NCBI GenBank assembly: GCA_035559595.1
Contig: DATMBF010000028.1
Coordinates: 156,918 to 220,917 of the forward strand
Reading direction: 5' to 3'
DNA length: 64,000 bases
Source: DATMBF01 sp035559595
GTDB taxonomy: Bacteria; Bacteroidota; Ignavibacteria; UBA10030
The stretch's first letter is position 1. Each line of letters begins with the position of its first letter. The translations under genes were made by a program, and so were the position numbers. Of the stretch, positions 41,423 through 50,276 are shown one piece after another. The notes beneath the pieces are model-generated. The model was not told the origin of the DNA, searched no databases, and worked only from the letters and a program-made list of their open reading frames with translations.

Positions 41423-42208
41423 CTAATCGAGTCGTAATGAATTCTTCAAGTGAGCGAGAACAATGCCGCAGGCAACGCCGACGTTGAGCGACTCGGCATG
41501 ACCGAACTTCGGGATTTTTACTGAGGCATCAACCACCGATCGAACCTGTTTGCTGAGTCCGTGGGCCTCGCTCCCAACCACCAGTACCGATTTCTCCGCA
41601 AACTTATGCTCATCGTACGACACCTTGGCATCACCGGAAAGGGCTACAATTGAGAATCCCCATGATCTCATCTGTGGCAAAGCCTCGATCAGATCAACAC
41701 CTTCCAGGACTTGAAGGTGGAAGATCGATCCGACTGTCGAGCGAACGACCTTTTCGTTGTAAAGTTCGACACAGCCTTTTCCCAGAATGACCAGGTCAAT
41801 CCCAAACCAGTCGCACGTGCGCAAAATGCTCCCGAGGTTGCCCGGATCGCTCACCGCATCAGCAGCGACAACGACCTTCGCTTGAGCAATGGTCCTCAAA
41901 CTTAACTCGAATCGCCGTTCTTCGACGAGAGCAAGAACTCCCTGGGAATGGACAGTTTCAGAGACCGCTTTGAGCTCAAGCTCACCGATCTCTTTCACTT
42001 CGATCTTTCGAGACCGGACCTCGCCAAGGAGTTTAGCGTAATCACCATCCTCCAGAAATTTCGGCAGGACTGCAACGTAGTCAATCTTGTAGCCGGAGTT
42101 CAGTGCTTCCTTCAATGCCCGCCATCCCTCAAGGACAAACTTCCCTTCTTTTTCACGAACCTTTTTCTGCGACAATGATCGCAGATATTTGACTTCGGCT
42201 TTTGACAT
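41423..42208 (-). CDS. TrmH/SpoU-family RNA 2-prime-O-methyltransferase
   Basis: 261 residues. The SPOUT knot motifs are clear: DAVSDPGNLGSILRTCDWFG (motif 1), VLVVGSEAHGLS (motif 2) and IPKFGHAESLNVGVACGIVL (motif 3). The N-terminal substrate-binding domain (LRSLSQKKVREKEGKFVLEG) is of the RlmB/TsnR type, so a 23S rRNA target is likelier than tRNA. The frame is open to 42259, but that part crosses the upstream terminator. I choose ATG 42208, 11 bases after a TATATT; ATG 42214 is an alternative. Confidence 0.9.
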   Translation of the reverse strand: MSKAEVKYLRSLSQKKVREKEGKFVLEGWRALKEALNSGYKIDYVAVLPKFLEDGDYAKLLGEVRSRKIEVKEIGELELKAVSETVHSQGVLALVEERRFELSLRTIAQAKVVVAADAVSDPGNLGSILRTCDWFGIDLVILGKGCVELYNEKVVRSTVGSIFHLQVLEGVDLIEALPQMRSWGFSIVALSGDAKVSYDEHKFAEKSVLVVGSEAHGLSKQVRSVVDASVKIPKFGHAESLNVGVACGIVLAHLKNSLRLD

Positions 42209-42219
42209 TCGCATAGCAG

Positions 42220-42225
42220 AATATA
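42220..42225 (-). promoter_or_regulatory. -10 element of the TrmH-like gene
   Basis: TATATT on the minus strand, preceded by GGC as in the mqnP promoter. The -35 would fall within the U-tract of the mcm terminator (best TTTTCA at 18 bases), so the promoter is weaker than others. Distance to ATG 42208 is 11 bases, as in the DedA-like gene. Confidence 0.35.
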
Positions 42226-42240
42226 GCCAAATAAGGAACC

Positions 42241-42269
42241 AAATGAAAAAGCCGCTCATCGAGCGGCTT
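42241..42269 (-). terminator. Intrinsic terminator after the mutase gene
   Basis: Perfect 9-bp stem AAGCCGCTC / GAGCGGCTT with a 3-base loop as drawn, followed on the minus strand by TTTTTCATTT. It ends the long prmC-comEC-mutase unit. Confidence 0.9.
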
Positions 42270-42292
42270 ATCGCAACGGTGTGAACCGCATC

Positions 42293-43936
42293 TCATCCCT
42301 GGTACTCACCCCAGACCTTGCGCAGGGCATCGGAGATCTCTCCGACAGTGGCGTACGCTTCCACAGCCGTTAGAATATGGGGGATCAAGTTCGCCGATCC
42401 CTTGGCCTCCGCTTCCAGAATCTCCAACGCATCCCGAACACGATTGGAATCACGCGACGTCTTCATTGCATCGAGACGCTTGATCTGGGCTGTTCGGATG
42501 CTTTCGTCGATTGTGAGAAGCTCTGGTTCCTTCTCCCCTTCCACCTGGAACTCGTTCACTCCCACGATAATCTTTTCCTTCTTTTCGATTGCCATTTGAT
42601 ATTTGTAGGCACTCTCTGCTATTTCGCTTTGGTAGAACTGCCGTTCGATTGCTTTGATCGCTCCGCCCATCATATCAATTTTCTCAATGTATTCCCAAAC
42701 GCGCTTCTCGATCTCATTCGTGAGAGCCTCGAGATAGTACGATCCACCCATCGGATCCACGGTATCCGCCACACTGCTTTCGTGAGCGATGATTTGCTGG
42801 GTTCGCAACGCAATGCGGGCTGCTTCCTCTGTTGGGAGAGCAAGCGCCTCGTCTCGCGAATTCGTGTGAAGCGATTGACATCCACCAAGAACAGCCGCAA
42901 GCGCTTGAATGGTTACGCGGACAATGTTATTGTCGATCTGTTGTGCGGTGAGGGTTGCACCTCCGGTTTGTGCGTGGAAGCGCAGTTTCATCGTCTCGGG
43001 ACTCTTGGCTTTGAATCGTTCTTTCATGATTCGCGCCCAGATCCTCCGTGCAGCCCTGAATTTCGCAATCTCTTCGAAGAAGTTATTGTGCGAATTAAAA
43101 AAAAAGGAAAGCTGTCCGCCGAACTGATCGACATCCAAGCCGCGCTCGATGGCAGCATGAACATAGGCAATTCCGTTCGCCAGAGTAAACGCCACCTCCT
43201 GCACGGCGGTCGAGCCCGCCTCACGAATATGATAGCCGCTGATCGAAATCGTATTCCACTTTGGCACGTTGGAGCTGCACCATTCGAATATATCCGTTAC
43301 CAATCGCATCGAGGGTGTCGGCGGGTAGATGTAGGTTCCGCGGGCAATGTATTCTTTCAGAATGTCATTCTGGATCGTTCCTGAAATCTTCTTGAGATCT
43401 GCACCTTGCTTCTTCGCCACGGCTACATACATGCACAGAAGGATCGCCGCCGTAGCATTAATAGTCATCGACGTCGTCACATCCTGCAACCGGATTCCAT
43501 CAAAGAGCCTCTCCATGTCGGCGAGCGAATCAATCGCAACACCGACCTTCCCAACCTCTCCCTCCGCCATCGGATGGTCAGAGTCGTATCCCATTTGCGT
43601 CGGCAAATCAAAAGCCACGGAAAGCCCGGTGACACCATGACTAATCAGATACCGGTATCTTTTGTTGGATTCCTCGGCGCTCGCGAATCCGGCATACTGA
43701 CGCATCGTCCAGAGACGTGACCGATACATTGTGGGGTAAATCCCGCGCGCGAAAGGATATTCCCCCGGAAAACCGAGCCGCGCATTATAATCGAATTCCT
43801 CCGGTGTGTAGATTCGCTCGACAGGAATACCTGAATCCGTCGCAAACACACCCCTCCGTTCAGGAGATCTCTTTAGAGCGGGATCAACCTGCTTGCGCTC
43901 CCATTCGCGCTTCTGATCTTCAAGTGATGAGTTCAT
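42293..43936 (-). CDS. Methylmalonyl-CoA mutase large-subunit (catalytic domain only)
   Basis: 547 residues, the size of separate large chains that lack the B12-binding domain. TMYRSRLWTMRQYAGFASAEESN and GLSVAFDLPTQMGYDSDH are the substrate-binding and barrel-entry segments of methylmalonyl-CoA mutases; the TMY...RQYAG pattern favours methylmalonyl-CoA over isobutyryl-CoA. It interconverts (R)-methylmalonyl-CoA and succinyl-CoA with adenosylcobalamin. No B12-binding small chain, epimerase or MeaB is within the window, so the partner must be elsewhere. It follows the M3-like gene by 61 bases. Confidence 0.9.
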   Translation of the reverse strand: MNSSLEDQKREWERKQVDPALKRSPERRGVFATDSGIPVERIYTPEEFDYNARLGFPGEYPFARGIYPTMYRSRLWTMRQYAGFASAEESNKRYRYLISHGVTGLSVAFDLPTQMGYDSDHPMAEGEVGKVGVAIDSLADMERLFDGIRLQDVTTSMTINATAAILLCMYVAVAKKQGADLKKISGTIQNDILKEYIARGTYIYPPTPSMRLVTDIFEWCSSNVPKWNTISISGYHIREAGSTAVQEVAFTLANGIAYVHAAIERGLDVDQFGGQLSFFFNSHNNFFEEIAKFRAARRIWARIMKERFKAKSPETMKLRFHAQTGGATLTAQQIDNNIVRVTIQALAAVLGGCQSLHTNSRDEALALPTEEAARIALRTQQIIAHESSVADTVDPMGGSYYLEALTNEIEKRVWEYIEKIDMMGGAIKAIERQFYQSEIAESAYKYQMAIEKKEKIIVGVNEFQVEGEKEPELLTIDESIRTAQIKRLDAMKTSRDSNRVRDALEILEAEAKGSANLIPHILTAVEAYATVGEISDALRKVWGEYQG

Positions 43937-43997
43937 TGGGGATTCACTCGCTTTGATTGGGATGGATATCTCGGTTCTCGATTTTGCTTCCCCCAGT

Positions 43998-45560
43998 TCA
44001 GTGAGCTAACACACCCTCAATCGACTCTTTCAGGAGGTCCATCGTCAATGCTGGATAGGCAAGTTGACGCGCGATCTCCTCGGCGGTGTGTTTTTGCCCC
44101 TGATTCCAAAGCTCCTTGAGAAATTCCCCCGTCTTCGGGTTCACAAACCAATCCTCATTGAAGTTCTCCCGCAGGTACTCATGGAGCATCGACTGCAGCA
44201 TCCAGGCTCGCAGATAACGAGCACAGTAGAAGAACGGATCGACATCGGAAAGATAGTGAGCAGTGGAGTATTCTGCTCGAGTTGCTGACGTCAACAGGTC
44301 ACGATAGGTTTCCGATTTCCCATGGAGAGGAGTTCCATCGTGGAGAATGAGCTCGTATGCAAGCTTTGCCGAATAGCGGCGGAGCATCATCAACTCCATC
44401 AACTTCGAATGCCGCAGGAATTCATGCGGCTTCTGCAGACCGATGACCTTCTTCAGCCAGACACTATCCTGCATAAGATGGTCGAAGCCAATTGCGTATC
44501 CCTCCGTCACCGAATAATCTCCAAGCCGTTTGTACTCCCAATCGAGCCGCGGACTTGTAAAGCCGAAGTGAAGCGCATGCCCGAGCTCGTGCAAGAACGC
44601 CTCGTAATCATCCGCTCCACCGGCAGGCATGATGACGAGGTAGATCTCGTCTGGAATTCTTACCGTTGAGCAAAACGCACGCGGTGATTTCTTCGGTCGG
44701 GGCTCGACATCGAGGTGGATCGCACCACCCGCAGCCGGGTCGATGCTCATCTTCCGGATAAATCCGAGCACCGTTTCCACGAGCACGGACCCTGGGAAAT
44801 GCTCATCAAAGGATTTTGCTCTGCTCAGGTAGGCAAGGTCGTGCTTCTTTAGGTCGGATAATGGAATACCAAGCTCTTTCTTTACAAACCAACCCAGCGT
44901 TTCCACGTAGAGATCTTCCGTCTCATTGAGAAACTCTTCGGTCATGGTCCTGAGCTTCAGCAAATCAATCCCGCTGAGATGCTGGACCATCTCCGCATAG
45001 CTCCTGTATCCGAGGCGTCCGGTTTCCTCCCACAGCGTTTCAAAGATCTGGCGATAGATCGGATTCAGAGTTTCTTGAGTGAATCTGTCACGCGCGGACG
45101 AAAGGCCACCTCGACGCCGGCGATTGCCTTCGTTCATGATATGGACCGCTGCGGCGCGAAAACCTATTGCCTCAGATTCACCATCGAGACTGATCATTCC
45201 ATTGGCTTCGGTTGTCAGCAGGAGGTCGGATTGTTTGCGAACGGAATTGCCCAAGAAGGTCTGGACGGTGGTTTCAAGAAGAAGGCGGAGTTTCCGTTGG
45301 TGCTCGGGGTCTGGCGCACCGCCGGACGAGGAAGATGCCCGTTGAAGCTCTCGTTGCAGGTACTCGACCAGCGATCGGCTGGAGAGATCGGCATATTTCT
45401 CGTAGATTGCGGCAGCATTGACCTCGTCTTTGAGTCCTGCCCCTTCGAGATAGTACTCCTTTTCCAATTCCTGGAAGAATTGTTCCGCGCGACGCCTGAT
45501 GTCACCGAGGGAAATGGACATGGTCACTGCATAGATACGAGAAATTCCCCGCTGAATCAA
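43998..45560 (-). CDS. M3-like zinc metallopeptidase, uncharacterised
   Basis: 520 residues. HELGHALHFGF is the zinc site and TEGYAIGFDHL, 25 residues on, supplies the third ligand Glu, giving the gluzincin spacing of M3 oligopeptidases. The rest matches M3 only loosely and I cannot place it in the OpdA or PepF groups. No signal peptide, so cytoplasmic. The start is taken as TTG 45560: it forms TTGA with the comEC stop and has GGAG 8 bases upstream; ATG 45521 is an alternative without a ribosome-binding site. Confidence 0.78.
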   Translation of the reverse strand: MIQRGISRIYAVTMSISLGDIRRRAEQFFQELEKEYYLEGAGLKDEVNAAAIYEKYADLSSRSLVEYLQRELQRASSSSGGAPDPEHQRKLRLLLETTVQTFLGNSVRKQSDLLLTTEANGMISLDGESEAIGFRAAAVHIMNEGNRRRRGGLSSARDRFTQETLNPIYRQIFETLWEETGRLGYRSYAEMVQHLSGIDLLKLRTMTEEFLNETEDLYVETLGWFVKKELGIPLSDLKKHDLAYLSRAKSFDEHFPGSVLVETVLGFIRKMSIDPAAGGAIHLDVEPRPKKSPRAFCSTVRIPDEIYLVIMPAGGADDYEAFLHELGHALHFGFTSPRLDWEYKRLGDYSVTEGYAIGFDHLMQDSVWLKKVIGLQKPHEFLRHSKLMELMMLRRYSAKLAYELILHDGTPLHGKSETYRDLLTSATRAEYSTAHYLSDVDPFFYCARYLRAWMLQSMLHEYLRENFNEDWFVNPKTGEFLKELWNQGQKHTAEEIARQLAYPALTMDLLKESIEGVLAH

Positions 45561-47953
45561 TTCGGATTCTCCGGGGAGATCTGCCGAATGATGTGGCCAT
45601 CGCTGACGTAGATGATTCCACCATTCCGATCTGTTCGCACGACACGTGCGCCTCTTTGTGTCAATCGGTCAATGACCTCCTTGGATGGGTGTCGGAAGTT
45701 GTTCTTCCATCCCACCGAAATGACCGCTTCTGTCGGAGTCGCGGCCGAGATGAACTCGCTTGTCGAGCTTGTCGAGCTCCCATGGTGTCCCACTTTCAAA
45801 AGGTCAACATCGAGGAAGTTCCGATATCGGGCGAGCACAGCTTCTTCACCATCGGCCTCCAAATCTCCAACAAAGAGCATGCTCGTTTTGCCATAAACGA
45901 GTTTGAGTGTCACAGAGGTGTTGTTCAGATTTGACGATATGAAGCCCGGATGGGGATGAAGAACGTAGAGGCGAGTCGAATGGTCAAGATTGAGCTGGGT
46001 TCCCGCCGCAAGCGAGTCAACGCGAATTCCTTTTTCGAAGACGATCTTCTTGATTGCGCGATAAAGTGACGTTTTAGCAGGACGAGCCTCAACAAACGAT
46101 TGCACCTCAAATTGATCAAGGAGATATGGTATGCCACCAATATGGTCGCTGTGGGCATGCGAGACCACAAGGGCATCAAGCTGCGAGATACCAGCACGCT
46201 TCAAAAACGGAACCACGTTTCTCTTCCCCGCATCGTATTCTCCGATACGTGGTCCGGCATCGATGAGGGCGGCCTTGCCGTTCGGGAATTCGATCACAAT
46301 AGCGTCGCCCTGACCAACGTCGAGCACCGTAACCCGCAGCAAAGGCTTTTCAAGGAGGGCAACGTCATGCCAGATATACCCATTTGCAAAAATGAGGAGT
46401 GCAAAGAGCGTTGTCTTTCGAACTGGTGGATTGCCAAGATGAACGGTACCGAGGAGGACAAGGTAATACAGAATGAGGAGGGGAGTTCCCAGACCCGCTG
46501 TTTCGACGTAAGCCATCGTAACTTCCGATGCCGCTTTAATCAATCCAAGGACAAATTGAACAAGCAGATCATTGACAAGAGCGTAGCAGTCTGCCACGAA
46601 TGTCGACACCGGTGCAAAGAGAATCGTTGCAAAGCCTATCATCACGTTCAGATTCGAAAGCGGAACAACGGCAACGTTTACCAAAAAAGAAACAAGCGAA
46701 ACGCGTTCAAAATAGTACGCAACAAGGGGGAGCGTGCCGAGTTGAGCGGCACAGGAGACAGCAAAGAGCTTCAGCACTTTATCAATGGCCTTGATCTCTT
46801 CCCATCCTTCGGGAATCTTCAGAATTATTCGTGTCACAAAAGGATAGAAATAGACGATAGAGAATACCGCCGCAAACGAAAGCTGAAAACCGACATCGAA
46901 AAGCTGCCGGGTATCCCAGAGAAGAATCACAAGTGCCGCTGCTCCAAGGGAGTTATAGACGTCCGTCCGCCTCTCCAGAAGCCTGCCAGCGAGTACGGTT
47001 GATGCCATGATCGTTGCTCGAACGCAGGAGGCTGGAGATCCTATCAACACCGTATAGAACGCAAGTCCGAAGATGGTTGCAATCGGAACTACTCTTCTTG
47101 GAACACGAAGCAATCCGAACAGGGAGTAGAAGATCAGTGCAACAATGACGATCTGGAGTCCGGAGACGGCAAGAATATGAACAGTGCCGGTGTTCACGAA
47201 AGATTGCCGAACGTCGAGAGGAATTCCACTCCGATCGGCAATAAGAATCCCTTTGAGGAACGCTGCTGCCTCGGGAGAATGACTCCCGGTGATGACCTTC
47301 GACACTGCGGCACGAGCGCGATGGAGCATGGCATTGAATGAGCTTCCATCACCTGCCACAATGCGCAGCGAATCAATTCGCGGAACAGCAATCAATCCAT
47401 GGATATCATGGAGCAAGAGGTAACGACCATAGTCGTATTCGCCCGGATTGCGCGCACGAGGGAAGGGAAGCAGCTCGCCACGCCCCTCAATGACAATGCC
47501 TTGTTCCAATCCGGCATAAACCAATGAGGTCGTATCCTTTGGTACCGAGACGTTGAGTCTCCATTCTCCGGCAACCTCTCTTCCATTTCGTATCAATGAT
47601 GCATCGGCAACGACGAAGCGGAGCCGTTTCTCAACGTGAAGAATGTCGGACTCGATGCGTCCTCGAAGTTCCACGATCTCTCCCGGCTCAGTCGGATTCA
47701 ACCGACGAGTTTCAACTTCGTTCCAAGTGAAGGAATGAGATAAAGCGCCGAGTGATACAACGAAAAGGAGAAGGGAGGGATCGGAAATACTCGTAGACTT
47801 GAAGAATAGTCCGGCCGACAGAAGGAGGAGAACGACAGCCGTTGTCGCTAACACCCCCTCTTGAGGAATCATAACAATGTCGGCAAGGAAAATTCCCGTC
47901 CCAAAGAGGATGGCAGCTTTTGCCGCCGGTCGTCGAATGGTAAACTCCCCCAT
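45557..47953 (-). CDS. comEC: ComEC/Rec2 DNA-uptake channel protein
   Basis: 798 residues: N-terminal membrane helices and OB-like DUF4131 region (about 1-190), the competence domain (about 220-480; SFVNTGTVHILAVSGLQIVI is the family hallmark), and a C-terminal metallo-beta-lactamase domain (about 530-770) with VVSHAHSDHIGG and KVGHHGSSTSS. It translocates single-stranded DNA across the inner membrane during natural transformation. All three parts are present, so the organism may be transformable. AAGGAAG precedes ATG 47953. Confidence 0.95.
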   Translation of the reverse strand: MGEFTIRRPAAKAAILFGTGIFLADIVMIPQEGVLATTAVVLLLLSAGLFFKSTSISDPSLLLFVVSLGALSHSFTWNEVETRRLNPTEPGEIVELRGRIESDILHVEKRLRFVVADASLIRNGREVAGEWRLNVSVPKDTTSLVYAGLEQGIVIEGRGELLPFPRARNPGEYDYGRYLLLHDIHGLIAVPRIDSLRIVAGDGSSFNAMLHRARAAVSKVITGSHSPEAAAFLKGILIADRSGIPLDVRQSFVNTGTVHILAVSGLQIVIVALIFYSLFGLLRVPRRVVPIATIFGLAFYTVLIGSPASCVRATIMASTVLAGRLLERRTDVYNSLGAAALVILLWDTRQLFDVGFQLSFAAVFSIVYFYPFVTRIILKIPEGWEEIKAIDKVLKLFAVSCAAQLGTLPLVAYYFERVSLVSFLVNVAVVPLSNLNVMIGFATILFAPVSTFVADCYALVNDLLVQFVLGLIKAASEVTMAYVETAGLGTPLLILYYLVLLGTVHLGNPPVRKTTLFALLIFANGYIWHDVALLEKPLLRVTVLDVGQGDAIVIEFPNGKAALIDAGPRIGEYDAGKRNVVPFLKRAGISQLDALVVSHAHSDHIGGIPYLLDQFEVQSFVEARPAKTSLYRAIKKIVFEKGIRVDSLAAGTQLNLDHSTRLYVLHPHPGFISSNLNNTSVTLKLVYGKTSMLFVGDLEADGEEAVLARYRNFLDVDLLKVGHHGSSTSSTSEFISAATPTEAVISVGWKNNFRHPSKEVIDRLTQRGARVVRTDRNGGIIYVSDGHIIRQISPENPN

Positions 47954-47963
47954 TTGATCTTCC

Positions 47964-48869
47964 TTACTCTTGCATGAACCTCAGGATGGTAGGAGTGATG
48001 TGAGTGAGATTCTTGACCCGTCGAGCAAACTCTTGCCTTCGCTTCCCAATCACAAGAAGCGGAACCTGATTTCGCGTGTGTGATTTCGTGGAAAGGTCTT
48101 CGATATTCCCGTGATCACTAATGAGCACAATGAGTGAACGGTCGTCGAATTCCGCCATAATCCCACCAAGAAACTGATCAAACGCCTCGAGAACGGCAAC
48201 CGCCTTTTTCATGTCCTGGCTGTGCCCTGCGTGGTCGGTGAGCCAATATTCAAACAATGTGAAATCGTGCTCTTGCGCAATCTCCCACAAATGCATTCCG
48301 GCTTGTTCAGCCGTAACAATGGGTAACTCCGGATAACCCATTTCCGGCCACCGTGCTCGCGTGAGATCGGCGGAAACAGCTTTGTCGTTCCTCAACTCTT
48401 CAATATTCATCAAAGGAATGCCGCTCATGAGGCACGATAACGTGGTTACTGTGAGCCGTCTGGTACCGGAATCGGTATATTCGAAGAACTGCTTGGGGAA
48501 CGCATTTGCAAACACCGCAGATCGGCCCAGCTCTTTCAGCCGTCTGAGGATGTTTTGTTTTTCGATAATGGGTCGGAGGGCGGTCGGCGGATAGGGTCCA
48601 AAGTGACGGCCGATGACTTTTGCACCATTGACACCTGTGAAGATCGCCGTTTGTCCCGTTCCGCTTTGTGGTAGACCTGAAACACCAAGAGTCGCGTTGA
48701 CCGGAACAAGCTCCGCATGCCTCGTTGAAATCTGTTTGAGCTTTTTGTGTGGAAGCTTTCCGTTGAGAAGAGATCGAAGGACAGGGAGAGTTGCTACAAA
48801 GAACGGATTCACGGTCGGGTCTTTTGCCCCAATGCCGACACCATCGAGAAACAACAAAAGAATCTTCAA
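47964..48869 (-). CDS. Alkaline phosphatase-superfamily metalloenzyme
   Basis: 301 residues. LLLFLDGVGIGAKDP is the first metal-binding segment (as in phosphopentomutase and cofactor-independent phosphoglycerate mutase), SGTGQTAIFTGVNGAK holds the nucleophile position, and the C-terminal WLTDHAGHS and LISDHGNIED supply the other metal ligands. It is shorter than either named enzyme and lacks their insertion domains, so the reaction is unknown. TTG 48869 forms TTGA with the dtd stop. Confidence 0.82.
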   Translation of the reverse strand: MKILLLFLDGVGIGAKDPTVNPFFVATLPVLRSLLNGKLPHKKLKQISTRHAELVPVNATLGVSGLPQSGTGQTAIFTGVNGAKVIGRHFGPYPPTALRPIIEKQNILRRLKELGRSAVFANAFPKQFFEYTDSGTRRLTVTTLSCLMSGIPLMNIEELRNDKAVSADLTRARWPEMGYPELPIVTAEQAGMHLWEIAQEHDFTLFEYWLTDHAGHSQDMKKAVAVLEAFDQFLGGIMAEFDDRSLIVLISDHGNIEDLSTKSHTRNQVPLLVIGKRRQEFARRVKNLTHITPTILRFMQE

Positions 48870-49336
48870 GCGCGATCCCCGGACTTTGACGGTGGACTCT
48901 CCAGCATCAACGTAACCGGACCATCGTTCACAAGCTCGACATCCATCATTGCGCGAAACATTCCGCTCGAGACCCTCTCCTTCCCCAATACGCTGCCCAA
49001 CTCTGCAACAAACAAGTTATACAAGCGCTCAGCAATCTCAGGCGGGGCTGCTTCCGCGTAGTTTGGACGATTTCCTTTTCTCGTATCGCCGAAGAGAGTG
49101 AATTGCGAAACCACCATCGCCGATCCACCGACATCGAGAATCGAAAGGTTCATCTTTCCATCCCCGTCGTCAAATATTCTCAGGGTAGAACAGCGCTGAA
49201 CTAGGTGTTTGACGGCAGCTTCGTTATCGAACCTTCCTACACCTAGAAGGATCAGCATCCCCGAGGGAATCGAGCTGTGGAGGGTGCTGTCGATCCACAC
49301 CGAACACCTCTTGACCCTCTGAATCAACGCTTTCAC
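48866..49336 (-). CDS. dtd: D-aminoacyl-tRNA deacylase
   Basis: 156 residues. Both catalytic motifs are intact: SQFTLFGDTRKGNRP and NDGPVTLMLESP (the Gly-cisPro pair in GPVT). Dtd removes D-amino acids, and glycine mischarged on tRNA-Ala. Start is GTG 49336, giving the normal MKALIQRVKRCSV N-terminus. It lies 22 bases after prmC. Confidence 0.95.
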   Translation of the reverse strand: MKALIQRVKRCSVWIDSTLHSSIPSGMLILLGVGRFDNEAAVKHLVQRCSTLRIFDDGDGKMNLSILDVGGSAMVVSQFTLFGDTRKGNRPNYAEAAPPEIAERLYNLFVAELGSVLGKERVSSGMFRAMMDVELVNDGPVTLMLESPPSKSGDRA

Positions 49337-49358
49337 GGAGATAATGGAGTGTGAGGAC

Positions 49359-50276
49359 TTAGTTAACGTGACCCTGGTTCCGGGTACGGGATGGGACGCG
49401 GGCTGAGATAACCCGTGGTACTCCCTGCAAATCGGGCGTCACAACAACCTCCGAGAATCCGGCGTTTTCCATCAATTCTATCACCATCGAGTGCTGACCA
49501 AAGCCAATCTCAATGAGAAGTTGTCCTTTGTCGGACACGAGGAAGGGGGCCAGTTCAATGATCCGCCGACAGTAGTCCAAGCCATCTTTCCCCGCAACCA
49601 GCGCGGCTTGAGGTTCAAAGCGCCTGATCTCCATTGCAAGCGTCTCGTATTCTGCCTCGGGAACGTAAGGGGGATTGCTGAGAACAAGATCAAACCGTCG
49701 AAGAAGAAGTTGATCGATGGGTTCAAAAACATCCATTTCTTTGAACACGATCCGGTCCAGGACCTCGTTCCTCTCCGCGTTGCCCACCGCCACCTCGAGC
49801 GCTGCCGCACTGGAGTCAATTGCCACAACGTCACATTCTTTATCGAACTTGGCAACGCTCACGGCAATGTTTCCGCTCCCTGTGCCGATATCCAAAATCG
49901 TCACTCTTTTCTTTTCTGATACCTCCTTGACGGCAAGAAGAGCCTGTTCAACAAGCGTTTCCGTCTCCGGTCTTGGGATAAGCACCCGTTGGTCAACCCC
50001 GAACTTCAATCCCATGAACGTAGAACTGCCCAAGATGTACTGAACCGGCTCCCGATTCAATCGTCGCTCCAACAGTTCACGAAACGTGCGGAGTTCAGAC
50101 TTGTTGAGCGGTTTGTCGAAATTCGTATAAAGATAGAGACGAGGAACCTGGAGGGCGTGGGCAAGCAAAAGCTCGACGTTGAGCCGTGCTTCGTCAATTC
50201 CTTTCTTTGTGAGAAGATCGATACAGACCTTCATCAAGTCTTTTACGGTCCAGGCGCGCGTTTCCTGCTTCAACAT
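49359..50276 (-). CDS. prmC: Release-factor glutamine methyltransferase
   Basis: 305 residues: a helical N-terminal domain (about 1-95, PVQYILGSSTFMGLKFGVD at its end), then the SAM-binding domain with ILDIGTGSGNIAVSVAK and the catalytic NPPYVPEAEYETL. PrmC methylates the GGQ glutamine of release factors RF1 and RF2. ATG overlaps the preceding stop by 1 base (TAATG). Confidence 0.95.
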   Translation of the reverse strand: MLKQETRAWTVKDLMKVCIDLLTKKGIDEARLNVELLLAHALQVPRLYLYTNFDKPLNKSELRTFRELLERRLNREPVQYILGSSTFMGLKFGVDQRVLIPRPETETLVEQALLAVKEVSEKKRVTILDIGTGSGNIAVSVAKFDKECDVVAIDSSAAALEVAVGNAERNEVLDRIVFKEMDVFEPIDQLLLRRFDLVLSNPPYVPEAEYETLAMEIRRFEPQAALVAGKDGLDYCRRIIELAPFLVSDKGQLLIEIGFGQHSMVIELMENAGFSEVVVTPDLQGVPRVISARVPSRTRNQGHVN

